A DNA stretch of 64,000 nt from CAWCKS01 sp963763485 (lineage in GTDB: Bacteria; Pseudomonadota; Alphaproteobacteria; Rhizobiales; Xanthobacteraceae): the NCBI GenBank assembly GCA_963763485.1, contig CAVXOW010000005.1, positions 372,001 through 436,000 of the forward strand. The letters are read 5' to 3'. The translations under genes and the position numbers were made by a program. Below the pieces are notes generated by a model. It searched no databases, was not told where the DNA came from, and was given only the letters and a program-made list of their open reading frames with translations. This document shows positions 18,716 to 28,816 of this stretch, in pieces. Within the stretch, counting starts at the first letter, position 1; every line of letters begins with the position of its first letter.

Positions 18716-20366
18716 TCAGCTCCCCTCGCTTTTCAGCATTCGTTCAAGTGCGTCAAGCCGGTCGGCCTCGCGCGGCGGCTTGTCCCAGCGCAGCCGGCTG
18801 ATGCGGGGAAATCGCATCGCGACGCCGGATTTGTGACGGGTCGAGCGCTGCAGGCCTTCGAACGCGACCTCCAGCACCAGCCCCTGGTCGGGCTCGTGCA
18901 CGACCTCGCGCACCGGCCCGAACCGCGCAAGCGTGTTGTTGCGGACGAAGCGGTCGATCTGCTTCAGCTCCTCGTCGGTGAAGCCGAAATAAGCCTTGCC
19001 GACCGGCACCAGTTCGTCGCCGGCTTCGCCCGCGGTCCAGACGCCGAAGGTGTAATCCGAATAGAACGATGAGCGTTTGCCGTGGCCGCGCTGGGCGTAC
19101 ATCATCACCGCGTCGATGACGTGCGGGTCGCGCTTCCACTTCCACCACTGGCCCTTCGGCCGGCCCGGCAGGTAGGGTGCGTCGCGCCGCTTCAGCATCA
19201 CGCCTTCGACGGCTTCTGCGTCCTCGCCCGCGCCGGCGCTCGCCGGATCGTTGCGCGCCGCCGCGAGCTCTTCCCAGGTCTTGAACTGCACCAGCGGCGA
19301 CAGGTCGACGCGCGAGGTGTTCAAGCCCCGCACGAACGCTTCGAGCCGCTCGCGGCGCGCCGCGAACGGCTGTTCGCGCAGGTCCTCGGTCTCGTCCGCA
19401 AGCAGATCGTAGGCGCGCAGATGAATCGGATAGTCCTTGATCAGCTTTGGCGTCACCGTCTTGCGGTTGAGCCGCTGCTGCAGCACGTTGAACGACTGCA
19501 CGCGGCCGTCGCGCACGACCAGCAGCTCGCCGTCGATCGCGCCCGGCTTGTGCAGCGCGCTGAGCAGATCGGGAAATGCGGGAGTGATGTCCTCGCCGGT
19601 GCGCGAATAGAGCCGTGTCGCGACGGTGCGATCCTCGTTACGGCCGGACACCGCCTGCACGCGAATGCCGTCCCATTTCCATTCGGCCATGAAGTCGACC
19701 GCGTTCAGTCCGGCGAAGTCTTCCGTCTCGATCGCGTGCGCCAGCATCACCGGCTTGAACGGCGCGGGGTCGCGATTGACCGGCTTCTCGGCGCGGCCCT
19801 CGAGCCAGGCGAACAGCTCGGTGTAGGGCGGCGCTAGCCCGGGCCAGATCAATTCGATGTCGTGGACGTCCTTGTCGCCCGAGCGCTGCCGCCGCGGTCT
19901 TGGCAAGCCGCGCCGAAATGCCGATGCGCAGCGCGCCGGTGACGAGCTTCAGCAGCGCCCAGCGTCCGGTCTCGTCGAGTTCGTCGAGCCAGCGCGCGAG
20001 CTGATCCGGCAGTTCCTTCTTCGGCAGCTCGCCGAGCGTGGTGACGACTGCGGTCAGCGTCGGCGGCGGCGGGTTGTTGGACGGAGCGCTAGCGGCCTTC
20101 GGCCACATCAGCGCGACCGTCTCCGAGAGGTCGCCGACATAATCATAGGAATAGCCGAACAGCACGGGATCGGCGCGCGCCGTGATCAGGTCGCGGATCA
20201 GCGACGCCTTGGCGTGCTTGAACGACAGCGCGCCGGTCATCGCCGCCAGCGCATAGCCGCGATCGGGGTCTGTGGCCTCGCGAAAATACGCGGTGATCAG
20301 CCGCAGCTTGTTGTTGCGGCCGGGCTCGTAGGCGAGGCGATCGAGCAGTTCGGCGAAGCGGTTCAT
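18716..20366 (-). CDS. ATP-dependent DNA ligase of the ligase-associated repair cluster (frameshifted)
   Basis: Seals nicks with ATP; this subfamily is named for cisplatin damage response. The N-terminal DNA-binding domain (MNRFAELLDRLAYEPGRNNK to GISARLAKTAAAALG) and the catalytic part, beginning DKDVHDIELIWPGL, are in different frames. An extra G at 19878-19880 explains the break. The active-site lysine is in EWKWDGIRVQ (KxDG), GVMLKRRDAPYLPGR holds motif IV and QWWKWKRDP motif V. Reconstructed length is about 550 residues. ATG 20366 overlaps the stop of the exonuclease gene (ATGA), so the pair is one operon. Confidence 0.9.
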
Positions 20367-21410
20367 GCGTCGCCCGCGCCTTGCGCTTCACCCGCCGCCG
20401 CAGCCTCCTCGTCCTCGTCGCCATAGCCGAGCAGGTCGAGCGGCCGGGCGCGCAAGGCCGCGCGTGGTGCACCAGTGCACCAGCGCGTCCTCCTGGCCGT
20501 GGGTCACCCAGATTTCGCCGGCCTCCGTCGCCTCGATGGTGGCGCACAGCCCGTCCCAGTCGGCGTGGTCGGAGATGACGAGCGGCAGTTCGATGCCGCC
20601 CTGCCGGGCGCGGGCGCGCACCCGCATCCAGCCCGAGGCAAATGCGCTGACCGGATCGGGGAAGCGCCGCGTCCACAGATCGCCGATCGCCGACGGCGGC
20701 GCGAGCGTGACGTGGCCGGCGAGATCGGCCTTGCTCTGGCCGGTCGCAGCTTTTAGCTCGCCGAGCGCGATGCCGCGCTCCTGATAGTAGCGGGTGATCT
20801 TGTCCATCGCGCCATGCAGGTAGATCGGCGCGTCATGGCCGGCCTGCCTGAGCATCGCGATCACGCGCTGCGCCTTGCCGAGCGAGTAGGCGCCGACCAG
20901 GTGCGCGCGCTCCGGAAACAGTTTGACCGAGTTCAAAAGCTTCGCGATCTCGAGTTCGGGATGGCTGTGGCGGAACACCGGCAGGCCGAAGGTCGCTTCG
21001 GTGATGAACACGTCGCAGCGTTTCAGCTCGAACGGCGCACAGGTCGGATCGGCGACATCCTTGTAGTCGCCCGACGCCACGATGCAGCAGCCGCCTGCGG
21101 TCACGGAAATCTGCGCCGAGCCCAGCACATGGCCGGCCGGATGGAATCCGACTTTTGCGTCACCAAGCGTCAGCGTCTCGCCGTAGCGGATCACCTGCTG
21201 GCTGCCGGCAAAGCCCGAGCCGTAACGCAGCCGCATCATGTCGAGCGTTTCCTGCGTCGCCAGCACCGCGCCGTGGCCGGCGCGGGCATGGTCGGAGTGG
21301 CCATGGGTGATCAGCGCCCGCTCCACCGGCTTGACCGGGTCGATGTAGAAGCCGCCCGGCTTGCAGAACAGGCCGGAAGGGGTCGGCGTCAGGATGTCTT
21401 GCGGGCGCAT
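20363..21410 (-). CDS. Ligase-associated DNA exonuclease (MBL/beta-CASP; frameshift near C-terminus)
   Basis: Metallo-beta-lactamase/beta-CASP nuclease that accompanies the ATP-dependent ligase. LITHGHSDHARAGHGA has the HxHxDH metal site, HPAGHVLGSAQIS the third His region, CIVASGDYKDVADP the bridging Asp, and WVTHGQEDALVHW the terminal His. An extra base at about 20452 shifts the last 40 codons. Without it the protein ends ARPLDLLGYGDEDEEAAAAG and runs to a TGA overlapping the ligase ATG. About 348 residues. It diverges from the methyltransferase gene at 21465, with only 54 bases between starts. Confidence 0.9.
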
Positions 21411-21464
21411 CTCAGATATATAATCGGTTTGCGTTCGTCCGTGAGGTTCCCGAAAACGGCAAAA

Positions 21465-22406
21465 ATGCAGCCGTTGTTCATCACGTCGGGCGACCTGATC
21501 GCCGACCGCCGCTACGACGCGGCGCGACATTACTGGGCGCGCGGCGATTTATTGGCAGCAGCCGACATCATGGCGCAGGCGGTCGAGGCTGCGCCGCGCT
21601 TTGCCTCGGCCTGGTTTGCGCTTGGCGAAATCCGCGAGGAACTCGGCGACCGCGACGGCGCGATCGATGCGTTCCGGCAGGCGCGCGCCGCCGACGCCGA
21701 GGACCGGCACGGTGCCAGCCTGCACCTGATGCGGCTCGGTGCCGAGCCGCTTGCCGCGATGTCGCCGGCCTATGTCCGCACGCTGTTCGATCAGTACGCC
21801 CCGGAATTCGACCGCGCCCTGCTCGACATCCTGCATTATCGCGGGCCGCGCGTGCTGCGCGACGCGGTGCTCGGCGCGCTGCAAGCGGCTGGGCGCTGGC
21901 CGGCGTTCCGCCGCGCCATCGATCTTGGCTGCGGCACCGGGCTCGGCGGCCGCGCGTTCGACCGCTATGTCAACGAGATGATCGGCTTCGATATCTCGCC
22001 CGGCATGATCGAGAAAGCGCGCGAAACCGGCCTCTACAATCGCCTCGCGATCGGCGACATGCGCGAACTGCTCGCGGGCGAGTCGGACGCCAGCGCCGAC
22101 CTGATCTTTGCCGCGGACGCGCTGGTCTATCTGCCCGACCTTGCGCCGCTGTTCCGCGAGGCGCGGCGCGTGCTCGGCGCGCAAGGCCTTTTCGCATTCA
22201 CCGTCGAGACATTTGCCGGAGATGCCGTCACGCTCGGCGCCGGGCTGCGCTACCAGCACGGCAAGACGTACATCCGCAATCAGCTGGCACAGGCCGCGCT
22301 GGCGCCTTTTGCCCTGTCCGAGATTTCAACCCGCGATGAGAGCGGCGAGCCGGTGCCGGGCCTGGTTGCGGTGGCAACGCCTGCGGCCGTTCGCGGCGCG
22401 CGATAA
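21465..22406 (+). CDS. TPR-containing class I SAM-dependent methyltransferase
   Basis: 313 residues. The N-terminal third contains two tetratricopeptide-like helices pairs (AADIMAQAVEAAPRFASAWF, GDRDGAIDAFRQARAAD). The methyltransferase domain follows with motif I AIDLGCGTGLGGRAFD, MIGFDISPGMIEKARETGLY (motif II region) and ADLIFAADALVYLPDLAPLF (motif IV region). The substrate is unknown; the TPR part suggests a protein partner or substrate. The gene is followed within a few bases by a strong terminator and is divergent from the DNA exonuclease. Confidence 0.85.
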   Translation: MQPLFITSGDLIADRRYDAARHYWARGDLLAAADIMAQAVEAAPRFASAWFALGEIREELGDRDGAIDAFRQARAADAEDRHGASLHLMRLGAEPLAAMSPAYVRTLFDQYAPEFDRALLDILHYRGPRVLRDAVLGALQAAGRWPAFRRAIDLGCGTGLGGRAFDRYVNEMIGFDISPGMIEKARETGLYNRLAIGDMRELLAGESDASADLIFAADALVYLPDLAPLFREARRVLGAQGLFAFTVETFAGDAVTLGAGLRYQHGKTYIRNQLAQAALAPFALSEISTRDESGEPVPGLVAVATPAAVRGAR

Positions 22407-22408
22407 AC

Positions 22409-22437
22409 AAAAACCCCGGCGCTGAGGCCGGGGTTTT
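22409..22437 (+). terminator. Rho-independent terminator
   Basis: Perfect stem aaaaccccggc/gccggggtttt with a short gctgag loop, directly after the methyltransferase stop codon. The A and T flanks make it able to act in both directions, serving the convergent porin gene as well. Confidence 0.8.
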
Positions 22438-22463
22438 CGCTGTGCTTAGTTCGCAGAGCGCGA

Positions 22464-23885
22464 TCAGTACCTCGCCGACACCACCGCCGGGGCCGGCGCG
22501 TTGAAGTGGTAGTTGATGCCGCCGCGGAAGATGTGCTCCTGCGTCCGGGTCGCGAACGCCTGCGGGGTGGCGAGGGCGACGAACGGGTCGCTGGTCCGGC
22601 CGAGATCGACATAGAGATACTCGGTCTTGGCGGTCCAGTTCGGGCCCAACAGGCTGGCGAACAGCTTGAGCGGGCTTTCGATGCCGGCACCTGCCGTCCA
22701 GCCACCGCGGGTGCGTGTCACTGTGAGGTTCGCGAAGCCAGTGGCGGTCGCAAATTCGTTGATCTCGGTCTTGGTCTGGCCGTAGGCGAAGCCGCCGGTG
22801 CCGTAGAACAGCGTCGAGCCAACCGAATAGCCGAGGCGGCCACGCACGGTGCCGAACCACGGCAGCGTCTGCTTCAGGCTGGCCGAGACCGCCGGTACGC
22901 AGAACACCACGCAGGCGTCTCGGTCGCGTGCAAACGCACCCTGCACGTCGGCTTCGAGGCCGAACACCCAGGCAGCGGCCTGCCAGTTGTAGCCGATCTG
23001 ACCACCGCCGGCGTAGCCGTCCGGAACGAGGTGGAATTGCTCGGTAAAGCCGGGCCCCGCGGTGAGCGAACTCGCGTCGCGACCGAGCACCGAACCGACG
23101 TTCACACCGATATAGAACCCGGCCCAGTTCGCCGTTGGCGGCGTGACGGTCAGGCCAGTGCCGCCGAAGCGATAGTTCACGCCGGCGCGGAAAATGTTGT
23201 CGTGGATGCGCGTGTTGAGCACCTGCGTGCCGACTGCTGTTGCGAACACGTCACTGCGCCGACCGAGGTCGACGTAGAGATATTCGATCTTGCCGGTCCA
23301 GTTGCCGCCCAGCGCAGCCTCGATGCCGCTGCCATAGGTGTAGCCGACACTGGTGCGGCCGCTGGTGAAGCCGGCAATCGTGCCGGCCCCGGTCGTTTCG
23401 GTCACGGTCGTGCTGTAATGGCCGTAGGCGACGCCGCCGGTGAGATAGGTGAGCGACGGTCCATCGACCAGTCCAACGCGCGCCCGCGTGGTGCCGAACC
23501 AGTCGATCTTCTGGCTCAGGTTGGCAGTCAGAGTCGCGGTGCACGAGAGCATGCAGGTGCGGTTGGTGGTTTCGCCCGACGCCTGGAGGTCGGTCTCAAT
23601 GCCGAGCAGCCAGCCGCTGTTGACCTGCCAGTTGTAGCCGATCTGGCCGCCGCCAATTCCGCCGAACGGCGACAGCACGCTCTGCTCGGCTGATGGGACG
23701 GTCGTGAATAGTTGAGTGCGGTCCCGGGCGACGCTGATGCCGCCATTCACACCAATGTAGAAACCGGTCCAGTCGTAGATCACCATCGGCGGTGCTTTGA
23801 GGATCGGCGCCTTGCGGGCCAGATCCGCAGCTTGTGCGCTCGCGGCCGTTCCAAGAAGCGCTGCAGCAACCAAGACACGTTTCAT
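22464..23885 (-). CDS. Outer-membrane beta-barrel protein with two tandem barrel domains
   Basis: 473 residues with a signal peptide (VLVAAALLGTAASAQAADLA). Two Omp25/31-like barrel domains follow, each starting with the same signature (DWTGFYIGVNGGISVARD at about residue 38; NWAGFYIGVNVGSVLGRD at about 255). Each has GGGQIGYNWQ, a WFGTTRARVG/WFGTVRGRLG strand, TEYLYVDLGR-like segments, and a C-terminal FRGGINYHF/FRAGVNYRF. Most family members are single barrels of about 230 residues, so this is a fused or internally duplicated form. The last residue is Tyr, not the usual Phe. Confidence 0.88.
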   Translation of the reverse strand: MKRVLVAAALLGTAASAQAADLARKAPILKAPPMVIYDWTGFYIGVNGGISVARDRTQLFTTVPSAEQSVLSPFGGIGGGQIGYNWQVNSGWLLGIETDLQASGETTNRTCMLSCTATLTANLSQKIDWFGTTRARVGLVDGPSLTYLTGGVAYGHYSTTVTETTGAGTIAGFTSGRTSVGYTYGSGIEAALGGNWTGKIEYLYVDLGRRSDVFATAVGTQVLNTRIHDNIFRAGVNYRFGGTGLTVTPPTANWAGFYIGVNVGSVLGRDASSLTAGPGFTEQFHLVPDGYAGGGQIGYNWQAAAWVFGLEADVQGAFARDRDACVVFCVPAVSASLKQTLPWFGTVRGRLGYSVGSTLFYGTGGFAYGQTKTEINEFATATGFANLTVTRTRGGWTAGAGIESPLKLFASLLGPNWTAKTEYLYVDLGRTSDPFVALATPQAFATRTQEHIFRGGINYHFNAPAPAVVSARY

Positions 23886-24072
23886 TTCCAAGACCCCAGT
23901 CCAAGACCCAATTTCATCGTTGGGCACAATTTAGCCCGAAGTGCCCAAATCGTCTGTGTCCCGGTGGGCACAGTTGCCGGAATTCGACCGCCTGTCCGCG
24001 GTTAATATCATTGAAATAATTGATGTTTTTGTCGCTCGACCAGAACGGCTGCCTTGGCCTAGGCTTCCCGCC

Positions 24073-26755
24073 GTGGCTGCCCTCGAATCAGACCTGCAAC
24101 CGCCCGAGCTACCTGATCTGTTCCGCCGCTGGTTCGCGAGTCGCGGCTGGGCGCCGCGCGAGCATCAGCTTGCGCTCCTGCGCAAGGCACGCGAGCGCCG
24201 TTCGGCGTTGCTGATCGCACCGACCGGCGCCGGCAAGACGCTGGCCGGGTTTTTGCCCACACTGGTCGAACTCGGCGGTTCTTCTTACCTCTCCCCGCTG
24301 CGCGGGGAGAGGTCGGATCGCGCAAGCGATCCGGGTGAGGGGCAAGGCAGTGACTCACCAATCGCTCAGCATCCGTGGATAGCGGCCCCTCACCCCGACC
24401 CTCTCCCCGCTCACGCGGGGCGAGGGAGGAGCGGCATCCCGGGATCAGGCGGTCTTCACACGCTCTACATCTCGCCGCTGAAGGCGCTGGCCGTCGACAT
24501 CGCGCGCAACCTCGAACGGCCGATTGCCGAGATGGGGCTCAAGATCAGGGTCGAGACCCGTACCGGCGACACGCCGGTGTCGCGCCGCCAGCGTCAGCGC
24601 CGCTATCCGCCCGACGTGCTCTTGACCACGCCCGAGCAGCTGGCGCTGCTGCTGTCGTCGGCCGACGCCCCGTTCATGTTCCGCTCGCTGCAGCGGCTCG
24701 TGCTGGATGAACTGCATGCCCTCGTCACCTCCAAGCGCGGCGATCTCCTGTCGCTCGGACTCGCGCGGCTGTTCCGCCTCGCGCCCGCGATTACGGTGAC
24801 TGGCCTCTCGGCGACCGTCGCCGAGCCGGAATCGCTCTCTCGCTTCCTTGTCCCGCAGATATCAGGTGAATCGGCGCAGGCTGATCTGGTGATCGCCCAA
24901 GGCGGCGCTGCGCCAATCGTCGAAATGCTCGACACCAAGGAGCGTTTGCCGTGGGCGGGCCACACCGGACGCCATGCGCTGGCTGAGATCTATGACCTGA
25001 TCAAGCACCACAAGACCACGCTGGTGTTCGTCAACGTCCGCAGCCAGGCCGAACTCTTGTTCCAGGAGTTGTGGCGGATGAACGACGACAACCTCGCCAT
25101 TGCGCTCCATCACGGCTCGCTCGACGTCGCCCAGCGCCGCAAGGTCGAGGATGCGATGGCCGCCGGCCGCCTGCGCGGCGTGGTCTGCACCTCCTCGCTC
25201 GATCTCGGCATCGACTGGGGCGACATCGATCTCGTCATCAATGTCGGCGCGCCGAAGGGCGCATCCCGCATCATGCAGCGCATCGGCCGCGCCAATCACC
25301 GGCTCGACGAGCCGTCGCGCGCGGTGCTGATCCCGGCCAACCGCTTCGAGGTGCTGGAATGCCGCGCCGCGATCGATGCGATCGCCGAGAATGCCCAGGA
25401 CACGCCGCCGCTGCGCATCGGTTCGCTCGACGTGCTGGCCCAGCATGTGATGGGCTGCGCCTGCGGCGAGCCGTTTCGCTCCGACGAGCTTTATGACGAG
25501 GTGCGGCTGGCGGCGCCCTACGCCGAGCTCGCCCGCGGCGATTTCGACGACGTCGTCGATTTCGTCGCCACCGGCGGCTACGCGCTGCAAGTCCTATGAG
25601 CGCTTCGCGCGCATAAAACAGGACAAGGACGGTCGCTGGCGCGTCGCCAACCCAAGGGTGCGGCAGAGCTATCGCCTCAACGTCGGCACCATCGTCGAAG
25701 AGCAGATGCTGAAGGTGAAGCTGGTGCGCTCGCGCCAAGGTACTGGAGTGACTCGCGGCAGCGGCGTGACCGGCGGCATCGCCCGCGGTGGAAAAATGCT
25801 CGGCGAGGTCGAGGAGTATTTCATCGAAGGCCTGACCATCGGCGATACCTTCGTGTTCGGCGGCGAGGTCGTACGCTACGAGGCGCTGGTCGAGGATCAG
25901 GTTTACGTCTCGCGCGCCCACGACGTCGACGCCAAGGTGCCGGCGTACGGCGGCGGCAAGTTTCCGCTCTCGACCTATCTCGCCGAGCGGGTGCGCGAGC
26001 TGCTCGCCGACCGCAGCGCGTGGAAGAATTTGCCCGCCCAGGTACGCGAGTGGCTGTCGCTGCAGACCCATGTCTCGCGCGTGCCGGCGCCGCGCGAGAT
26101 GGTGATCGAGACATTTCCGCGCGGCGGCAAGTACTACCTCGTCTGCTACCCGTTCGAGGGACGGCTCGCGCACCAGACGCTCGGCATGCTCTTGACGCGC
26201 CGCCTCGAACGTTTTCGCGCGCGACCGCTTGGGTTCGTCGCCAATGAGTACGCGGTCGCGATCTGGGCGGCGACCGACATGTCGGCGATGGTGCGGCAGC
26301 AGCGGCTTGATCTCGCAAGACTGTTCGACCCGGATATGCTCGGAGATGATCTCGAAGCGTGGCTTGCCGAATCAGCGCTGATGAAGCGGACCTTTCGCGC
26401 CTGCGCGATCATTTCCGGGCTGATCCCGCGCCGTTTCGTCGGCGAGGAGAAATCGCGCCGGCAGATGCTGTTCTCGACCGATCTCGTCTACGACGTCTTG
26501 CGCAAGCACCAGGCCGATCACGTGCTGCTCCGCGCAGCCCGCGCCGATGCCGCGACCGGCCTGCTCGACCTCAAGCGGCTCGGCGACATGCTGGCGCGCA
26601 TCCAGGGCCACATCGCCCATCGCGCCCTCGACAAGGTTTCCCCGCTTGCCGTGCCGGTGATGCTGGAAATCGGCCGCGAAGCAGTCTATGGCGAAGCGGC
26701 AGATGAACTCTTGGCCGAGACCGCCGAGGACCTCGTCCGCGAAGCGATGGGATAG
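24073..26755 (+). CDS. Ligase-associated DNA damage response DEXH-box helicase, Lhr-like (frameshifted)
   Basis: Lhr-core 3'-5' helicase that partners the ligase, exonuclease and PdeM. Walker A is LIAPTGAGKTLAGF, motif Ia TLYISPLKALAVDIARNL, the DExH box VLDELHAL, motif III TGLSATVAEPES and motif VI MQRIGRANHRLDEPS. An extra C at about 25587 shifts the frame; removing it gives GGYALKSYERFARI and opens the C-terminal half to 26755. Full length is about 890 residues. A palindromic repeat adds roughly 60 residues between motifs I and Ia. The start is uncertain: GTG 24073 is taken because the family homology starts just after it. Confidence 0.88.
24286..24432. repeat. Palindromic repeats inserted in frame within the helicase gene
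   Basis: Two hairpin units, 24286-24342 (ctctccccgctgcg, cggggagaggtcgg, atcgcgcaagcgat) and 24382-24432 (cctcaccccgaccctctcc, gcggggcgaggga), lie inside the coding sequence without a stop. The first unit matches the intergenic repeat at 5345-5400 in opposite orientation. Confidence 0.85.
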
Positions 26756-26775
26756 AACTTTTGCGCGCTAAGCTA

Positions 26776-27594
26776 ATGCAGGATGCCTCTCGTTCCGCTC
26801 ATTCCCGCGAAAGCGGAAAGCCAGAAGCGACGAACGGGAGCGCCGATTCTGTGGCAAAGACTGGGTCCCCTCAGGCCAAACATTCGTTTGGCCGGCTTCC
26901 GCGGGGACGAGCGGCTGGAGAACAGCGCGCCGCCCCGATCGCGATCGCCGACGTGACGCTGCTCGCCGACCTGTCCGGCGCACTGTACTGGGACGAGGAG
27001 CGCATCCTCATCGTCTCCGACCTGCACCTTGAAAAAGGCTCGAGCTTTGCCTTGCGCGGCATCCTGCTGCCGCCGTTCGATACCGCGGCGACACTGGCCA
27101 AGCTTGCCGCCGTGGTCGCGCACTATGATGCGCGCACCGTGATTGCGCTCGGCGACAGTTTTCACGATCGCGACGCGCATGAGCGGCTCAACGATGGCGA
27201 TCGCGACGCGATCAAGGCCCTGCAAGCCGGCCGCGACTGGATCTGGATCGAAGGCAACCACGATCCTGAGCCGCCGAAAAGCCTCGACGGCTCGGTCGCA
27301 ACCGAGATCGCGCTCGGACCCGTCACGTTCCGCCACGAACCGACTGGCGCAAACGGCGAGATCGCCGGCCACCTGCACCCCAAGGCGCGCGTCGCAACGC
27401 GCAGCCGCGGCATCGACCGCCGCTGCTTCGCCGGCGACGGCGCGCGCATCGTGATGCCGTCGCTCGGCGCCTACACCGGGGGCCTGAGCATCCGCGACCG
27501 CGCCTTCGCAAGGATTTTTGCCAGCGATGATTTCACCGCCCATGTCATCGGCGACGCGTCGATGCACGTGATTGCCGCGTCGCGGTGTTATTGA
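26776..27594 (+). CDS. pdeM: Ligase-associated DNA damage response endonuclease PdeM
   Basis: Calcineurin-like metallophosphoesterase of the ligase-associated repair set. Metal-binding motifs in order: IVSDLHLEKG (DxH), ALGDSFHDRD (GD), IWIEGNHDPEPP (GNHD), and IAGHLHPKARV (GHxH). The C-terminal part RIVMPSLGAYTGGL to AASRCY is duplicated at 34665-34816. The first 60 or so residues (SAHSRESGKPEA, LPRGRAAGEQ) come from a palindromic repeat; family homology begins only at APIAIADVTLLADL. Translation could start at ATG 26776 or TTG 26761. The stop of the helicase lies just upstream, so the two are probably one operon. Confidence 0.88.
   Translation: MQDASRSAHSRESGKPEATNGSADSVAKTGSPQAKHSFGRLPRGRAAGEQRAAPIAIADVTLLADLSGALYWDEERILIVSDLHLEKGSSFALRGILLPPFDTAATLAKLAAVVAHYDARTVIALGDSFHDRDAHERLNDGDRDAIKALQAGRDWIWIEGNHDPEPPKSLDGSVATEIALGPVTFRHEPTGANGEIAGHLHPKARVATRSRGIDRRCFAGDGARIVMPSLGAYTGGLSIRDRAFARIFASDDFTAHVIGDASMHVIAASRCY
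26796..26934. repeat. Second palindromic repeat family at the 5' end of pdeM
   Basis: The arms attcccgcgaaagcgga and ttccgcggggacgagcgg, with ccagaagc and ctgggtccc between them, resemble a dispersed repeat of Bradyrhizobium-like genomes whose spurious translation reads HSRESG. Here it is open and supplies the N-terminal extension of PdeM. Confidence 0.75.
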
Positions 27595-27596
27595 GG
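27445..27596 (+). repeat. Direct repeat copy A (pdeM 3' end)
   Basis: 152 bases covering the last 49 codons of pdeM and its stop. The counterpart is 34665-34816 in the same orientation, with 10 mismatches by eye and no gap (about 93% identity). Confidence 0.92.
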
Positions 27597-27966
27597 GCCT
27601 CATTGCGAGGCGCCGTTTTCTCCCTCGCCCGCTTTAGCACTTTGCAGCCTGGGAACAGCCGAAGCTCTTGGTTGAAGAAATTCGTACACGTTTCAGAGTA
27701 ATCCCGGCGGTCAGGCCGGGGCGGGATTTGCTGCGCCTATCCTTCGGCTCGTGATCCGGAGCGATCACTGGCTCTCAACTTTGCAGTGACCATGAGAAAT
27801 TGCTTGTCCTCCTCGCCGCCACAAGCGTCGCTGCGCGATTTCGCCGTGGCTCGTCGGAAGACAACCCGGACACCCGCAGACGGCACTTTCCGACGTTCCC
27901 AGTTTGATATTTTTGTGACAGCATTAATATGATTGAATGAATGTTCGGCGACGCTGGAGTAATTCG
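27597..27966. other. Intergenic region after pdeM
   Basis: 370 bases without a convincing gene. The part 27880-27960 is AT-rich (tttgatatttttgtgacagc, attaatatgattgaatgaat) and probably holds the promoter of the next membrane protein. No integrase or att-like core other than the pdeM end itself was seen. Confidence 0.5.
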
Positions 27967-28816
27967 ATGAGTTTGTCGTGGCCCGCGGGTTCGAGGTCAT
28001 TGGCCTGGTCAAATCCGCTTGCATGGTGGTGGTCGCTATTGACGCTCGTGAGCGCGATCAATATCGCGGCTTGGCTCTTGCTGTACCATTACCTGCAGAC
28101 GCCGCAGACCGGCGGTTTCGGCAAAATGCCCGGCATGGAGCTGATGCTTCTTCTGTGCGCGGCCTATGTCTTCGGCTGCGCATTCAGATCGTTCCTTCCG
28201 CGCGCCGATGTTCAGCGCATCTGCCTTTTCGACACCTGGCTGTCGAACGTCATGATCGGACGGTCAGTGGCGACCGTGGCTGAGGTTTGCTTCGCGGCGC
28301 AGTGGGCAATCTTCCTGCACCAGCTGGGCACGATGACGGGAGCAGATACAGCCGTTGAGCGCGGCGTGGGTTATCGTGCCGTTGATCCTCATTGCCGAAT
28401 GCTTCTCATGGCATGCGGTGCTGACTAGGAACTATCTGGGCCACGCAATCGAGAATTCGATATGGGCGGTGGCTTTCTTTATCGTGCAGTCGGCCTTTGC
28501 CGGTTGTTGCCGGAGTTTGACGGTGCGTTTTGCGCTGGCCTCATCGTCGCGATCATCGGCATCGCAGGCTATCTTGCGTTTCTGGCGACGGTCGACGTCC
28601 CGATGTATCTGACGCGATGGCGCGCCGAAGTAGCCAACGGCAGCCAGCAGCTCGAGCCATCTGGAGGGTCTGCGTGACGTGACCCTCCGCTGGGTCGTGA
28701 CCCACGACATCGCCGAGTGGAAGGACGAGATCGCCTGGATGTCGCTGTATTTCAGTGCGGCGGTCTGGGCCAGCCTCGCGCTATGTGTTTGCTATTCGGT
28801 CCACTGGTTGCCTTGA
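27967..28816 (+). pseudogene. Uncharacterised polytopic membrane protein, broken by frameshifts
   Basis: A single protein of about 280 residues can be rebuilt by joining four frame segments: MSLSWPAGSRSLAWSN to HQLGTMTGAD (27967-28340), AAWVIVPLILIAECFSWHAV to FFIVQSAFAG (28360-28505), LLPEFDGAFCAGLIVAIIGI to VANGSQQL (28507-28655), and LRDVTLRWVVTHDIAEWKDE to YSVHWLP (28675-28816). It has about six membrane helices. No known family was recognised. Its 3' end overlaps the convergent psd gene. Conserved-looking character in all four pieces suggests the breaks are sequence errors or recent decay. Confidence 0.6.

Noticed and set aside
20814..21464. Upstream extension of the methyltransferase frame to 20814
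   Set aside because: The extension is antisense to the exonuclease and has no domain; the methyltransferase starts well at ATG 21465.
27737..28024. 95-codon minus-strand frame after pdeM
   Set aside because: No family, no ribosome site, and it overlaps the start of the membrane protein on the other strand.
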